A DNA stretch of 40,352 bases. Source: Cryomorphaceae bacterium ASP10-05a (GTDB taxonomy: Bacteria > Bacteroidota > Bacteroidia > Flavobacteriales_D > Sanyastnellaceae). Position numbers and translations under genes: made by a program. The notes under the pieces were generated by a model that saw nothing but the letters and a program-made list of their open reading frames with translations, did not search any database and was not told the origin of the DNA. The stretch spans positions 128,488 to 168,839 of the forward strand of contig LAQC01000003.1 in NCBI GenBank assembly GCA_000981645.1, read 5' to 3'. This document shows positions 1 through 8,954 of this stretch, in pieces (the first letter of the stretch is position 1; every line of letters begins with the position of its first letter).

Positions 1-168
1 GCTGATTTAGACAGATATAAGTTTGAAATTCTCCCCGTATTAGAGAAAGAAATAGTGAAACGACTGTTCTTTGAAAAAGGAGAAATCCAATACAGCCTGC
101 TTCATGACCCTTATATCAGTGAAAGCGTAAAAACGTTCAACTCGAATTACAGTTCTATTTTACAATAG
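1..168 (+). CDS. C-terminal fragment, probable S41 (carboxy-terminal processing) peptidase
   Basis: The reading frame is open from base 1 to a TAG stop at 166-168 and gives the last 55 residues of a protein whose start lies outside the window. The tail contains EIVKRLFFEKGEIQYSLLHD followed by a short segment ending in SSIL. This resembles, from memory, the end of Bacteroidetes S41/Ctp-type proteases, where an EIV-RYYF-KG pattern is followed by a D-P stretch and a terminal IL. No catalytic residue is inside the window, so the assignment rests on the tail alone. The next gene starts five bases after the stop, so the two are probably co-transcribed. It is too short for the ORF track. Confidence 0.5.
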   Translation, partial: ADLDRYKFEILPVLEKEIVKRLFFEKGEIQYSLLHDPYISESVKTFNSNYSSILQ

Positions 169-173
169 GATAA

Positions 174-1724
174 ATGGCCGGATTAATTCCATTTCTTACC
201 TCTAAGCATTTAAATGTACTGTTTCTTACCGGAGCATTATTTATAGCCATAGGAATACCTTTTTCTCTAGTTATGATGAGTATGGGAACTATCGGAGTTT
301 CTGTAGTGTATATTTTAGAAGGAGGGTTTAAAGAGAAATTCAGAAAACTGAATCACCCAGTTCTAAAGCCTATCATAGCCTTAATCCTATTACTTTTAGT
401 CTCCCTCCTTTGGTCTTCCGATATCAAAACGGGAGTTAGAGTAATAAGAAAGGTAATACCTCTCTTGGTGATCCCCTTAGTTTTCTCTGGAATTTCATCT
501 GTAAGTAAACGACAAATCAATCTATTGATCTGGGCCTTTGTGGCGGCCACAGCGTTATCCGTATTAATAAATATAGCCGTGGCTTTCAGCAGTGGCACGC
601 TCACTCTAGGTAACCCTAGAAAAATCTCATTATTCGTTTCGCACATCAGGCTTTCTTTATACATAGTGTTGAGTATTGTTTGGGTTTGCTACTCCAATGT
701 CCATTGGATTTTGAAGGTTTTAATCGTTTCTGTATTGAGTATGTTCGTTTTCCTCGCTCAAACATTCACGGGAATGATTTTGCTTTTTGTCATTTCTATG
801 GCTGTTCTACTTGGAGTGTTGACCATAAATGGAAGTCAGGCTTTTAAGTATTTCAGATTAGTTTTCTCTACTCTTATCTTAATGGCTTTTGCGTTTTTAG
901 CTTACACTACCTATGATTTTTATAATCCGAACTTTCCAGAAGCTACTCCGGAGTTTACCGAAAATGGTAAAAGATATAACCCTGAATTAGAAAACGGATT
1001 TATTGAAAACGGAAATTTCTTATGGAGTTATGTCAGTTTTTCTGAGTTAGATGAAGGGTTTAAGGCAGCTACAGGCCAGTCCGTTTGGGCTAAAAATAAG
1101 GATGGAAATGAGAGCTACGGAGTACTGATCCGCTATTTAAATAATAAAGGGCTTAAAAAAAATGCTACAGGCATAAGTCAGTTAGATTCTGCAGATTTTC
1201 AGCGCATTCTGCTCGGTAGCCCTTACCCCGATTTGTGGAAGTACAGAGGTTTCTCTAAGAGAGTAAGGGGGCTTCTTTTTCATTTAGAAAAGAGCAGGTT
1301 TAGCAAAGACTTCAGGGGGAATTCTATAGCAGAGAAGATCGTTTTTCAAACAGCAGGATGGAGAGCCTACCTGAACTCTCCGATCATAGGAGCCGGTACT
1401 GGAGACATGAAAGAAGCTTTAGCAGGTTATTATGATGAGGTCTACCCTAACTTGCCAGATGAGAGAAGGAGAAAACCGCATAACCAATATATTTCATACT
1501 TAGTTCTAGCCGGACCATTGGCACTCTTTTTATTAATCATGATTTTTGTACAACAGTGGAGAAATGTCCCGCCTGAGTTTGTAAACTTCGGTAAAGCATT
1601 TGTAATTATAGTGCTAGTCTCTTTTCTAGGAGAGGACACTATAGGGTCTCAAGCCGGAGTGACCTTTGTAGCTTTTTTTTCAGGGCTCTTGTTCTTGCTC
1701 AAGCCTAGAGATGAAAGTGAGTAA
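174..1724 (+). CDS. O-antigen ligase / polymerase family membrane protein
   Basis: A polytopic inner-membrane protein of 516 residues. Hydrophobic segments cluster in residues 10-50, 62-80, 90-240 and again near 440-512, with a long hydrophilic loop at about 250-430. Just before the last membrane segments the loop carries RKPHNQYISYLVLAGP, the HN-containing motif typical of the Wzy_C / WaaL O-antigen ligase superfamily. Such proteins polymerise lipid-linked glycans or transfer them to lipid A or protein on the periplasmic side. The large loop before the motif is also typical. The ATG at 174 directly follows the upstream stop. The downstream glycosyltransferase is convergent. Whether it is a ligase or a polymerase cannot be told from sequence. 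Confidence 0.8.
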   Translation: MAGLIPFLTSKHLNVLFLTGALFIAIGIPFSLVMMSMGTIGVSVVYILEGGFKEKFRKLNHPVLKPIIALILLLLVSLLWSSDIKTGVRVIRKVIPLLVIPLVFSGISSVSKRQINLLIWAFVAATALSVLINIAVAFSSGTLTLGNPRKISLFVSHIRLSLYIVLSIVWVCYSNVHWILKVLIVSVLSMFVFLAQTFTGMILLFVISMAVLLGVLTINGSQAFKYFRLVFSTLILMAFAFLAYTTYDFYNPNFPEATPEFTENGKRYNPELENGFIENGNFLWSYVSFSELDEGFKAATGQSVWAKNKDGNESYGVLIRYLNNKGLKKNATGISQLDSADFQRILLGSPYPDLWKYRGFSKRVRGLLFHLEKSRFSKDFRGNSIAEKIVFQTAGWRAYLNSPIIGAGTGDMKEALAGYYDEVYPNLPDERRRKPHNQYISYLVLAGPLALFLLIMIFVQQWRNVPPEFVNFGKAFVIIVLVSFLGEDTIGSQAGVTFVAFFSGLLFLLKPRDESE

Positions 1725-1728
1725 TGAG

Positions 1729-1737
1729 GCGTTGCAA
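1729..1737 (+). repeat. GCGTTGCAA motif copy 1 (intergenic)
   Basis: A 9-base copy of the dispersed motif, sitting in the 16-base gap between two convergent genes. It is the only copy outside a coding region. Confidence 0.75.
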
Positions 1738-1740
1738 TAC

Positions 1741-2502
1741 TTAATTCTTTTGTGCCCTTATTTCTGCAAGAGTTTTGTATTTCGAATGTACTCCCCGAGC
1801 TGATATCTTAGCTATTTGAAGCCCCAGGCTGCCATCGAGGAAACCTCGTTTTAGCACATACATTTTAATGAATTTAGCAGTTCCGCTTATGATAGGTTTT
1901 AAGGGTCCAAAAGCTTTTTTCGCATGAAACATTTTTTCGGCCGATAAATCTGCGTATTTCTTAGTGCGTGCTATGTGGTCTGCTTTGGAGTTGTAAGAAT
2001 AGTGGAGTAAGTCGCCCGGAAGATGCTTAATCTTTAGTTCATCAGGAAGGTGAAGTGTTTCGTGCACGAAATCCCCAGTCCAATGAACATCACGCTTATT
2101 GAAAATTCTGACTTTTACATCTGGATACCACCCTGAGTGCCTTATCCATTTTCCGCAGTAGTTAGTTAGCCTGTTAAAACTATAGGTGCCTTCTAGACCT
2201 GATACTTTTTGAAGTAAGATCGATTTTTTAAGAGCGGGGCTAATTACTTCATCTGCATCTATACTCAAGATGAAGTCGTTTTTTGAAGCAGTATTTCCTA
2301 AGTTTTTCGTCTTAGCGTACCCCAGCCATTGAGATTCTAAAATTGAGGCTCCTAGTTCTCTGGAAATAGCTAAAGTCTTATCAGTGCTCCCAGAGTCTAC
2401 CACCAAAACTTCGTCCACGACTTCTGCTAAAGACAAGATGCACCTTTCGATGTTCTTTTCTTCGTTTTTAGTGATTATTACGGCAGTAATTGAGGTATAC
2501 AT
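1741..2502 (-). CDS. Family 2 glycosyltransferase (WaaE/KdtX-like)
   Basis: A cytosolic or membrane-associated glycosyltransferase of 253 residues. The GT-A nucleotide-binding start SITAVIITKNEE is followed by LVVDSGSTDKT and the metal-binding DxD-type motif in SIDADE near residue 90. The region GYAKTKNLGN between them, and the short length, match the WaaE/KdtX group of lipopolysaccharide-core glycosyltransferases (KDTX-like GT2). The track starts at TTG 2511; the ATG at 2502 (MYTSITAV) is a better start. It faces the O-antigen ligase-type gene, consistent with a role in surface glycan assembly. The sugar donor and acceptor are unknown. Confidence 0.85.
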   Translation of the reverse strand: MYTSITAVIITKNEEKNIERCILSLAEVVDEVLVVDSGSTDKTLAISRELGASILESQWLGYAKTKNLGNTASKNDFILSIDADEVISPALKKSILLQKVSGLEGTYSFNRLTNYCGKWIRHSGWYPDVKVRIFNKRDVHWTGDFVHETLHLPDELKIKHLPGDLLHYSYNSKADHIARTKKYADLSAEKMFHAKKAFGPLKPIISGTAKFIKMYVLKRGFLDGSLGLQIAKISARGVHSKYKTLAEIRAQKN

Positions 2503-2622
2503 TAAGGGCAATAGTATAAAACTTATGCCAAATAATAAGGAGTCTGAATTATTTATTGAGGTAATCCTTTATGATTTTATAAAAACTTCTGTAAAAATGG
2601 ACATTCTTGTTAATAAGAAATG

Positions 2623-2653
2623 TTTGAACAGCCCCGTGAGATGAGTAATTTTG
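2623..2653 (+). promoter_or_regulatory. purD promoter, Bacteroidetes type (TTTG-N19-TAATTTTG)
   Basis: TTTG at 2623-2626 and TAATTTTG at 2646-2653 are separated by 19 bases, an exact match to the Bacteroidetes consensus TTTG / TAnnTTTG. The predicted transcription start near 2660 lies after the TTG start proposed by the ORF track and supports the ATG at 2672. Confidence 0.7.
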
Positions 2654-2671
2654 TCTGTAAATAAATTGGTT

Positions 2672-3955
2672 ATGAACGTACTTGTTTTAGGTTCTGGAGG
2701 TAGAGAACACGCCCTTAGTTGGAAATTGGCTCAGTCTTCTCAAATGGAGAAGTTATATATAGCGCCTGGAAATGCGGGAACAGCCACTGTCGGTGAGAAT
2801 GTAGAGTTAGATCCTATGGATTTTGCGGGAATTGCCGAGTTCGTTGAAGCCAATAATGTCGGTATTATACTTGTAGGACCTGAACAGCCTTTAGTGGCAG
2901 GGATTAAGGATTATTTTCAAGCTCGACCAGAAATAAAGACTTCAGTTATAGGTCCTAGCGCATCAGCCGCCAGACTTGAAGGGAGTAAAAGTTTTGCCAA
3001 ACAATTCATGGTGAAGCATAATATACCTTGTGCTAAGTCAGAAACATTTACGAAATCTACTAAATCCAAAGCTTCTGGTTTTCTAGCTACGCTAAAGCCC
3101 CCTTATGTAATAAAGGCAGATGGTTTAGCTGGAGGAAAAGGAGTGGTGATTTGTGAAACACTAAAAGAAGCTAAGACAGTAGTGAAAGACATGCTCATAA
3201 ATGGAAATTATGGAGATGCAGGTAAGAAAATAGTTATAGAAGAATTTTTACCCGGAATAGAGGTTTCTATGTTTGTGGTTACAGATGGTTCTGGATATAA
3301 AATACTGCCTTCTGCTAAAGATTATAAGCAAGTAGGAGAGGGAAATACAGGGCCGAATACAGGTGGGATGGGAGCTATTTCTCCAGTGGCTATTGTAAGC
3401 AGGGAGTTTATGGAGAAAGCAAAAAATCAAGTAATTATCCCTACGCTAAAAGGCTTAAGAGCAGACGGGATTGACTTTGAAGGGTTTGTTTTCTTTGGTC
3501 TTATGAAAGTTGGGGGTGATCCTTATGTTATCGAGTATAATGTGAGACTCGGGGACCCTGAAACCGAAGTCATTATTCCTAGAATAAAATCAGACTTACT
3601 TCATATTTTGGATGGTGTAGCCACTAAGACTTTATCGGAGTGTGATGTGGAAATAGATGAACGAACAGTAACTACAGTAATGTTAACCGCTCAAGGGTAT
3701 CCTGATAAGTATAAGAAAGGAGAGAGTATTACTGGGCTAGAGAATGTTAAAGACTCTATCGTATTTCATGGAGGCACGAAATTAGATTCTGGTAAAATAG
3801 TTTCTAATGGAGGCAGGGTTATGGCTGTGACTTCTTACGGTGTAGATATACCGGGCGCGCTGAAAAAATCATATAAATCAATCGATTTAATAGATTTTAA
3901 AGGAAAGTCTTACAGAAAAGATATTGGTTTTGACTTAGTAAAGGAAAAAGCATAG
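2672..3955 (+). CDS. purD: Phosphoribosylamine--glycine ligase
   Basis: Catalyses the ATP-dependent joining of phosphoribosylamine and glycine to give GAR, step two of de novo purine synthesis, in the cytoplasm. The N-terminus has the PurD signature GSGGREHA at residues 7-14. The ATP-grasp region shows VIKADGLAGGKGVV near 146, and the late motif RLGDPETE near 291 supplies metal-binding residues. The 427-residue length is normal for the family. The ORF track begins at TTG 2651, which overlaps the predicted -7 element; ATG 2672 leaves a leader of about 12 bases. It is transcribed alone and faces a convergent small gene. purQ lies 4.2 kb downstream and is not in the same operon. Confidence 0.96.
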   Translation: MNVLVLGSGGREHALSWKLAQSSQMEKLYIAPGNAGTATVGENVELDPMDFAGIAEFVEANNVGIILVGPEQPLVAGIKDYFQARPEIKTSVIGPSASAARLEGSKSFAKQFMVKHNIPCAKSETFTKSTKSKASGFLATLKPPYVIKADGLAGGKGVVICETLKEAKTVVKDMLINGNYGDAGKKIVIEEFLPGIEVSMFVVTDGSGYKILPSAKDYKQVGEGNTGPNTGGMGAISPVAIVSREFMEKAKNQVIIPTLKGLRADGIDFEGFVFFGLMKVGGDPYVIEYNVRLGDPETEVIIPRIKSDLLHILDGVATKTLSECDVEIDERTVTTVMLTAQGYPDKYKKGESITGLENVKDSIVFHGGTKLDSGKIVSNGGRVMAVTSYGVDIPGALKKSYKSIDLIDFKGKSYRKDIGFDLVKEKA

Positions 3956-3987
3956 CTTAGAGGTAAACAATGCTAGAATAGAGCCGC

Positions 3988-4176
3988 TTACTTAAGCGTT
4001 CCGTTGCTTTTAGCTTTCTTGTTATATTTCTGTTGCATAGATAACCAAAGAAATAAACCAAGAACCCCTACCCCTATAAATGCGTAGTTTGGTAACTGAC
4101 CTAAAGGAACTAAGACCGTATCGAAAGTCCATGTAAGTAATTCACCTATTTCTCTTAAAATGCTGTTCAAATTCAT
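3988..4176 (-). CDS. Small single-pass membrane protein (DUF6341-like)
   Basis: A 62-residue protein with one hydrophobic segment (YAFIGVGVLGLFLWLSM) and a basic C-terminus (QQKYNKKAKSNGTLK). The N-terminal helix carries LLTWTFDTVLVPLGQL. Size, topology and the position beside a DUF6427-like gene recall the DUF6341 family of Flavobacteriia, but that is recognition from memory and not proven. The track extends to 4260, where it would overlap the start of the divergent gene. A -7-like element at 4194-4201 puts the transcription start near 4187, so ATG 4176 is preferred over ATG 4191. Function is unknown. Confidence 0.6.
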   Translation of the reverse strand: MNLNSILREIGELLTWTFDTVLVPLGQLPNYAFIGVGVLGLFLWLSMQQKYNKKAKSNGTLK

Positions 4177-4193
4177 GACTAAAAATTTCATCG

Positions 4194-4201
4194 CGAAAGT
4201 A
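4194..4201 (-). promoter_or_regulatory. -7 element (one mismatch) for the small membrane protein
   Basis: On the minus strand this reads TACTTTCG, one base from TAnnTTTG, and is followed by GCG and the start region. The spacing gives a leader of about 11 bases to ATG 4176, similar to the other promoters here. No clear -33 element is seen. Confidence 0.4.
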
Positions 4202-4232
4202 CAAAAGTTTGTAATAATTTCAGCACTCGAAA

Positions 4233-5222
4233 ATGACACGAAATAGATTAGTTTTTTCACAGCCTTATTTAGAGTACCTCTTGCCTTTATTGAGTGCCCT
4301 CATTTTTATTCCTGTCTTGTTTAATACGGATGTTATCTCTGTAGGGAATACACTAAAGATTTTTGGTGAAGATTTCGAAGGGAATTATTTTAATTCAGGA
4401 GGAGTCATTTATGCTGTTTGTACTTTATCTACTTTACTTTTAAGTTGGGCATTGAATAATTTGATTAATAATCATGACTTACTCTATAAGTCTAATTATT
4501 TACCATCTCTTTTAGCGGTCATTTATACTGCAGCACTAGTCTATACTGAGGGGTTGAGCACGGCCTTGATTAGTATGCCATTTATTTTATTTTCTTTAAC
4601 TAGCCTTCTGAGTAGTTTAGGTGAATTGGGGCGGCTGAGTTCTGTTTTTAATTCGGGTTTTTTCTTAGGTTTAGCCATTCTCCTGGATTCATACGCTATG
4701 GCAGCGATACCTATTTATTTAGGTACTATAATTCTATTTAGGCCGATTGAATTTAGAGGTGTTTTCGTCTTTCTCTTTGGAGTGACGAATGTTCTCTTCG
4801 TCCTAGTGTTGATGGAGGTCATTTTTAGAAGTGACCTGCCTGAAGTTAAAGATTGGATTGGTTTCTATCCAAGTGTTCAAATTCAAAGCATACCATTTGT
4901 TTCATGGCTATTGATAGCAAATTATTCATTGTTCTCAATGTTGGGATTGATTTGTTTGCCTTCTTATATTGGAGGGATGAGTAATAAAGCAAAGGAAAAG
5001 GGAAGGGTGTTACTGATTGGCTTTTTTATTCTTCAACTTTTTGTAAGTTTTGCAGGGTATGGATACAGTCAAGATTGGTCATTCTTTTATTTTGTGCCCA
5101 ATATTGTTTATTTCTCTGTTTTAGCATACTTGTCCATCTCGAATAGGTACTTGAGTGGAGTGCTTAATGCTTGTCATTTGATCTTAATCGGAATTATTGC
5201 TTACCATTTAGCCGCAAATTAA
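4233..5222 (+). CDS. Polytopic membrane protein of unknown function (DUF6427-like)
   Basis: A protein of 329 residues composed almost entirely of hydrophobic helices, about nine or ten of them. The segment IILFRPIEFRGVFVFLFGV near residue 165-185 resembles the RPFNWRDW-type loop that I remember from the flavobacterial DUF6427 family. The gene is divergent from the small DUF6341-like gene, with only 56 bases between the starts, which supports a functional pair. No catalytic motif is visible. It ends 66 bases before the next gene and could be transcribed alone. The function of the family is unknown. Confidence 0.65.
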   Translation: MTRNRLVFSQPYLEYLLPLLSALIFIPVLFNTDVISVGNTLKIFGEDFEGNYFNSGGVIYAVCTLSTLLLSWALNNLINNHDLLYKSNYLPSLLAVIYTAALVYTEGLSTALISMPFILFSLTSLLSSLGELGRLSSVFNSGFFLGLAILLDSYAMAAIPIYLGTIILFRPIEFRGVFVFLFGVTNVLFVLVLMEVIFRSDLPEVKDWIGFYPSVQIQSIPFVSWLLIANYSLFSMLGLICLPSYIGGMSNKAKEKGRVLLIGFFILQLFVSFAGYGYSQDWSFFYFVPNIVYFSVLAYLSISNRYLSGVLNACHLILIGIIAYHLAAN

Positions 5223-5288
5223 AGAACCAATTTTTTTTTCTCTCGTATAAAAGATTGCAGATGTTACTGTCTGTTAAATTACGTTCAA

Positions 5289-7979
5289 ATGAAAAAACAA
5301 TTAATCTTTGCCAGTTTTCTTCTAGTATTAGCTTTTCAAGGCATTTCTCAGCACTCTCTGTTCCCTAGTATACAAGGTGTTGGAGATTTTGATTTTGAAA
5401 TTAATACTGGTGTAGAGTTCTTGATAGAAGCGGATCCTTCCATTCTTCCCGGACAGAATGATTTGTTTCCTGAGGTAACATCAGTAATATCCGGTGAATG
5501 GGGGTCTTCTGATACATGGGATTGTAGTTGTATTCCTGACAATCAAAATTCTGTAACTATTTCTGCAGACCATAGTGTTAGCTTTAATTCAGATATTGAG
5601 GTGTTTACTCTTCATGTTACAGAAGACGCTGAGCTGGTTGGCGAAGCAGAAAACACTATTACCATTAATGGAGATATAGCATTTTATGGTTCTACTGTGC
5701 TAACTGATGTTGATATCAGTTTTGGGGGAGTGACAGACCAAACGTTATTTGGTAATTGCTATATGGAAAAACTATTTTTCACTGGGACTAACGATATAAA
5801 TTTGGAAGGTAATTTATTTATTACGAAAGAAATTTGGGTTGGTGGAGCTACTCTAAATACAAACGGAGCTCTAAACTTATCTTTTAATGGAGAAGGAATA
5901 GGTGAAATCGCTCCTATTTTTAATGGAACTATAAACGGGAATATTTCCGTGTCTATAGAAATAGAGACTACCGCTTCGGGTTGGATAAGCCTTGCTTCGC
6001 CTGTCGCTGATGCCAACCTTAGTGAAATTGTAGATGATTTTGTAACTACCGGTTTTATAGGGGCGGACTATCCTTCTTATCCCTTTACGAGCATAAGGTA
6101 TTACGCAGAGGAGTCTAATGATGTTAGCACTGATTATGTAGGGGTGGAGTCCGCTAACGATTTGATGGAAACAGGCAAGGGTTATTACGTCTATACTTCT
6201 ACTGGAGACTATATTTTCGATACTAATGGCGCACCTAACCTTGGTGAGGTTGATATTCCAGTAAGTTTCACTAATAATGGTAATCCAACTGCTGATGGCT
6301 TAAATTTAGTTGGAAATCCTTACGCGGCCACTCTTAACTGGGATAGCCAAACAGGATGGGATAGAAATAATTTAGTAGGGGCGCTTTATGTTTGGGATGT
6401 TTCTCAAAAGCAATTTAGAACATATTTAAACGGATTAGGGGTGAATGGAGGTTCTGCTTTTATTGAGCCATTAGAATCGTTTTGGGTAATGGCAGTAGGA
6501 GAAAGTCCTTCGTTAAGCTGCAATGAATCTTCTAAATCTTTGCATAGTTCAGATACTCAAGAGTCATTACAGAGTATTTCTGTAACTATAAGCAACGGGA
6601 ATTGGTCTGATGATTTAGCAATTACCACAAAACCAGAGGCCACTATGATGTTCGAACCAGCATTAGATGCATTAAAGTTTTACGGAGATAACTCTGTGCC
6701 TAATATCAGTACCTTATCCTCAGATAATGTGAAATTAGCTATAAATAGTATTCCAGAATTTTCTGAAGCACAGGATATTCAAATGATGGTGAACATTCCT
6801 ACCGAAGGAAATTATACACTCTCATTCGAAGGTGTAAATGAATATATAACTAATCAGTGTATAGGATTTGAAGATTTAATTACGGGTGAACTATATGATT
6901 TAGCGGTGACCACAGAAATAGCATTTTCAAGTCTCGTAGTTGAAGATGAAATAAGATTTCTCTTTCACATTGGGTCTCCGGTTAGAGCAGAGCCCACTAG
7001 TGTTTCGTGTAACGGAGGCGATGATGGTGTTATCGTTGCCGAAGGTGCTGGAGCTGGACCTTGGGCGTATAGATGGTTTGATCAAGAGATGAATTTTCTA
7101 GGAGAAGCTATAGATGAATTTTCAGAGTTTGCTATAACAGGTTTGCCGGCAGGTGATTATACATTAGAGGTCGGGAATAACGACTATTGTGGAGCTTTGG
7201 TTTTACAGGTTAATGTTTTCGAGCCAGAGGAACCACTAGAGGTTTCCGAGGGAGTTTACGATATCGCCTGTGAAGAAGATGGTACTGGAGAAATTGTTTT
7301 GAACATAACAGGCGGAGTTCAGCCTATAGACGTCCAGTGGGATAATGAGCTAACAGGAGCGAATATTGAACAGTTAAACGCTGGAGATTATACCTATACC
7401 TTAACAGATGCGGCTGGCTGTGTAAGAACAGAAACTTTAATTGTTCTAGAGGCGGGAGATGTCTCTGTTGATTTTACTGTGGAACAATTAATTACTTTGG
7501 ATGAGTTCAATCAGGCGGAAGTTCCATTTTTGAATCTATCAGAAGGAACAACTCTTTATGAGTGGAATTTTGGTGATGGCTCTCCACTAAACTCTGAAGA
7601 GTCTCCAATACATGTTTTCACGCAGCCTGGGTTTTTCACAGTGTCGATGTATGCCAGCAATGGAGAGTGTGATGATTACCATCAAGCAGTAGTAACCGTT
7701 CAACAATATAGCGCAATTGAAGAGTTAGATTTTTCAGAGTCTATAAGCATAGCAACAAATGGCAATAATATCACCATAAATAGTAATGCCAGCCTCTCAC
7801 AGTCCGCACAAGTTTTTGTTTATGACCTTTTAGGCAAGGTGATTAATTCAGAAAAAGGAGTTTTAGGAAACGGAAATGCGATTCAATTGGATTTGAAAAA
7901 GGCAACAGCACTTTATATGGTGTCTGTGGTCAATCTAACTACGAATGAAAAAACAGTAAAAAAGATTTCAAGATTTTAG
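5289..7979 (+). CDS. Secreted T9SS type A protein with SprB-like repeats and a PKD domain
   Basis: Has a signal peptide (MKKQLIFASFLLVLAFQGISQ) followed by a beta-rich region of about 550 residues without a recognised enzyme motif. Residues about 575-720 hold two SprB-type repeats, the second with a Cys pair and the pattern ITGGVQPIDVQW ... LTDAAGC. A PKD domain follows at about 730-800 (YEWNFGDGSPLNSEESPIHV). The last 75 residues form a T9SS type A sorting domain (VFVYDLLGKVIN ... LYMVSVVN). The protein is exported across the outer membrane by T9SS and then anchored or released. Role is probably adhesion or gliding-related, by analogy only. It is followed by a strong terminator. Confidence 0.9.
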   Translation: MKKQLIFASFLLVLAFQGISQHSLFPSIQGVGDFDFEINTGVEFLIEADPSILPGQNDLFPEVTSVISGEWGSSDTWDCSCIPDNQNSVTISADHSVSFNSDIEVFTLHVTEDAELVGEAENTITINGDIAFYGSTVLTDVDISFGGVTDQTLFGNCYMEKLFFTGTNDINLEGNLFITKEIWVGGATLNTNGALNLSFNGEGIGEIAPIFNGTINGNISVSIEIETTASGWISLASPVADANLSEIVDDFVTTGFIGADYPSYPFTSIRYYAEESNDVSTDYVGVESANDLMETGKGYYVYTSTGDYIFDTNGAPNLGEVDIPVSFTNNGNPTADGLNLVGNPYAATLNWDSQTGWDRNNLVGALYVWDVSQKQFRTYLNGLGVNGGSAFIEPLESFWVMAVGESPSLSCNESSKSLHSSDTQESLQSISVTISNGNWSDDLAITTKPEATMMFEPALDALKFYGDNSVPNISTLSSDNVKLAINSIPEFSEAQDIQMMVNIPTEGNYTLSFEGVNEYITNQCIGFEDLITGELYDLAVTTEIAFSSLVVEDEIRFLFHIGSPVRAEPTSVSCNGGDDGVIVAEGAGAGPWAYRWFDQEMNFLGEAIDEFSEFAITGLPAGDYTLEVGNNDYCGALVLQVNVFEPEEPLEVSEGVYDIACEEDGTGEIVLNITGGVQPIDVQWDNELTGANIEQLNAGDYTYTLTDAAGCVRTETLIVLEAGDVSVDFTVEQLITLDEFNQAEVPFLNLSEGTTLYEWNFGDGSPLNSEESPIHVFTQPGFFTVSMYASNGECDDYHQAVVTVQQYSAIEELDFSESISIATNGNNITINSNASLSQSAQVFVYDLLGKVINSEKGVLGNGNAIQLDLKKATALYMVSVVNLTTNEKTVKKISRF

Positions 7980-8016
7980 CTTAACAAGGCAATATATGCC
8001 AGGAATATGGTTCTAT

Positions 8017-8047
8017 TAAAACCTCACTGATTCAGTGAGGTTTTTTT
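8017..8047 (+). terminator. Rho-independent terminator after the T9SS/PKD gene
   Basis: Inverted repeat ACCTCACT - GATTC - AGTGAGGT flanked by AAAA on the left and a run of seven T on the right. It lies 40 bases after the stop. Confidence 0.9.
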
Positions 8048-8147
8048 GTTTCAAGCAATTGTACTGTTTTATGTCAGTTGGTTTCTCATCACAAGAACTG
8101 TTGAAATGTGATAGGGTTTAGTTCTTTAAAATCTGAACATATAGCAG

Positions 8148-8155
8148 TACTTTTG
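8148..8155 (+). promoter_or_regulatory. purQ -7 element TACTTTTG
   Basis: Exact TAnnTTTG. Predicted start of transcription is near 8161, so the GTG at 8155 used by the ORF track falls inside the promoter and ATG 8173 is the start. No good -33 TTG is present. Confidence 0.65.
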
Positions 8156-8172
8156 TGAGCAAAATCAGACAA

Positions 8173-8865
8173 ATGAAATTTGGTGTAATTACTTTTCCTG
8201 GATCTAACTGTGATCAAGATATTATTTACGTTTTAAGAGATGTTTTAATGCAGCCTGTAGAGGAGCTTTGGCATAAAGACACTGATTTGAAAGGGTGTGA
8301 TTTTATTATTCTTCCTGGAGGATTTTCTTATGGTGATTACCTTAGAAGTGGAGCTATAGCTAGATTCTCTCCAATAATGAGTGAGGTAGTAAAGCATGCT
8401 AATTCAGGAGGATATGTGATGGGTATTTGTAATGGATTCCAAATATTATGTGAGTCTGGTCTGCTTCCTGGAGTGTTAAGGCACAATGAAAACCAAAAGT
8501 TTATTTGTAAAAACGTACATCTAAAACCAGCTTCTAGTTCTACGATTATCACTGAAAATCTAGATGAATATAAAGCGTATAAAATTCCTATTGCTCATGC
8601 AGAAGGAAATTATTTTGCTACGCCAGAGCAGATGAAAGAAATTGAGGATAACGACCAAGTTCTTTTTAGATACTGTAATGAAGAAGCACAAGTCACGAGC
8701 GGTTCTAATCCTAATGGTAGCTTAGATAATATCGCTGGAATTTGTAATAAGTCTAAAAACGTTTTCGGTATGATGCCGCATCCAGAAAGAGCTGCGGATT
8801 TCGAACTGACAAGCACAGATGGTCGTGAGATTTTCGATGGAATGCTAAAAGCGGCTTTAGTATAA
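8173..8865 (+). CDS. purQ: Phosphoribosylformylglycinamidine synthase, glutaminase subunit PurQ
   Basis: Glutaminase subunit that releases ammonia from glutamine for FGAM synthase, step four of purine synthesis, in the cytoplasm. It is a class I glutamine amidotransferase. The N-terminus KFGVITFPGSNCDQD is diagnostic of PurQ. The nucleophile is Cys86 in GICNGFQIL, and the His203 and Glu205 partners lie in MMPHPERA. The 230-residue length is that of a free-standing PurQ, not of the glutaminase end of a fused PurL. A separate small PurL and PurS should therefore be encoded elsewhere. The ATG at 8173 is preferred over the track start GTG 8155. It has its own promoter and sits between a terminator and dxs. 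Confidence 0.95.
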   Translation: MKFGVITFPGSNCDQDIIYVLRDVLMQPVEELWHKDTDLKGCDFIILPGGFSYGDYLRSGAIARFSPIMSEVVKHANSGGYVMGICNGFQILCESGLLPGVLRHNENQKFICKNVHLKPASSSTIITENLDEYKAYKIPIAHAEGNYFATPEQMKEIEDNDQVLFRYCNEEAQVTSGSNPNGSLDNIAGICNKSKNVFGMMPHPERAADFELTSTDGREIFDGMLKAALV

Positions 8866-8924
8866 CGAAAATTAAATAACGAGTTCACCCACAATTCTGG
8901 GATAAATACATAGTTATTAGAACT

Positions 8925-8932
8925 TACCTTTG
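8925..8932 (+). promoter_or_regulatory. dxs -7 element TACCTTTG
   Basis: Exact TAnnTTTG, 22 bases before the dxs ATG, giving a leader of about 17 bases. The -33 region has no clear TTG. Confidence 0.6.
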
Positions 8933-8954
8933 TTTAAGTATCTTTATTATCAAT

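Noticed and set aside
2651-2671. N-terminal extension of PurD from the ORF track
   Set aside because: It starts at TTG inside the predicted -7 box; the family begins at MNVLVLGSGGREHA.
3985-3998. Terminator hairpin CGCTTA-CT-TAAGCG after purD
   Set aside because: The stem is short with a very tight loop and no T run, and it overlaps the stop of the convergent gene.
4177-4260. Longer start for the small membrane protein, overlapping the divergent gene
   Set aside because: The extension runs through the shared promoter region and past the predicted -7 element.
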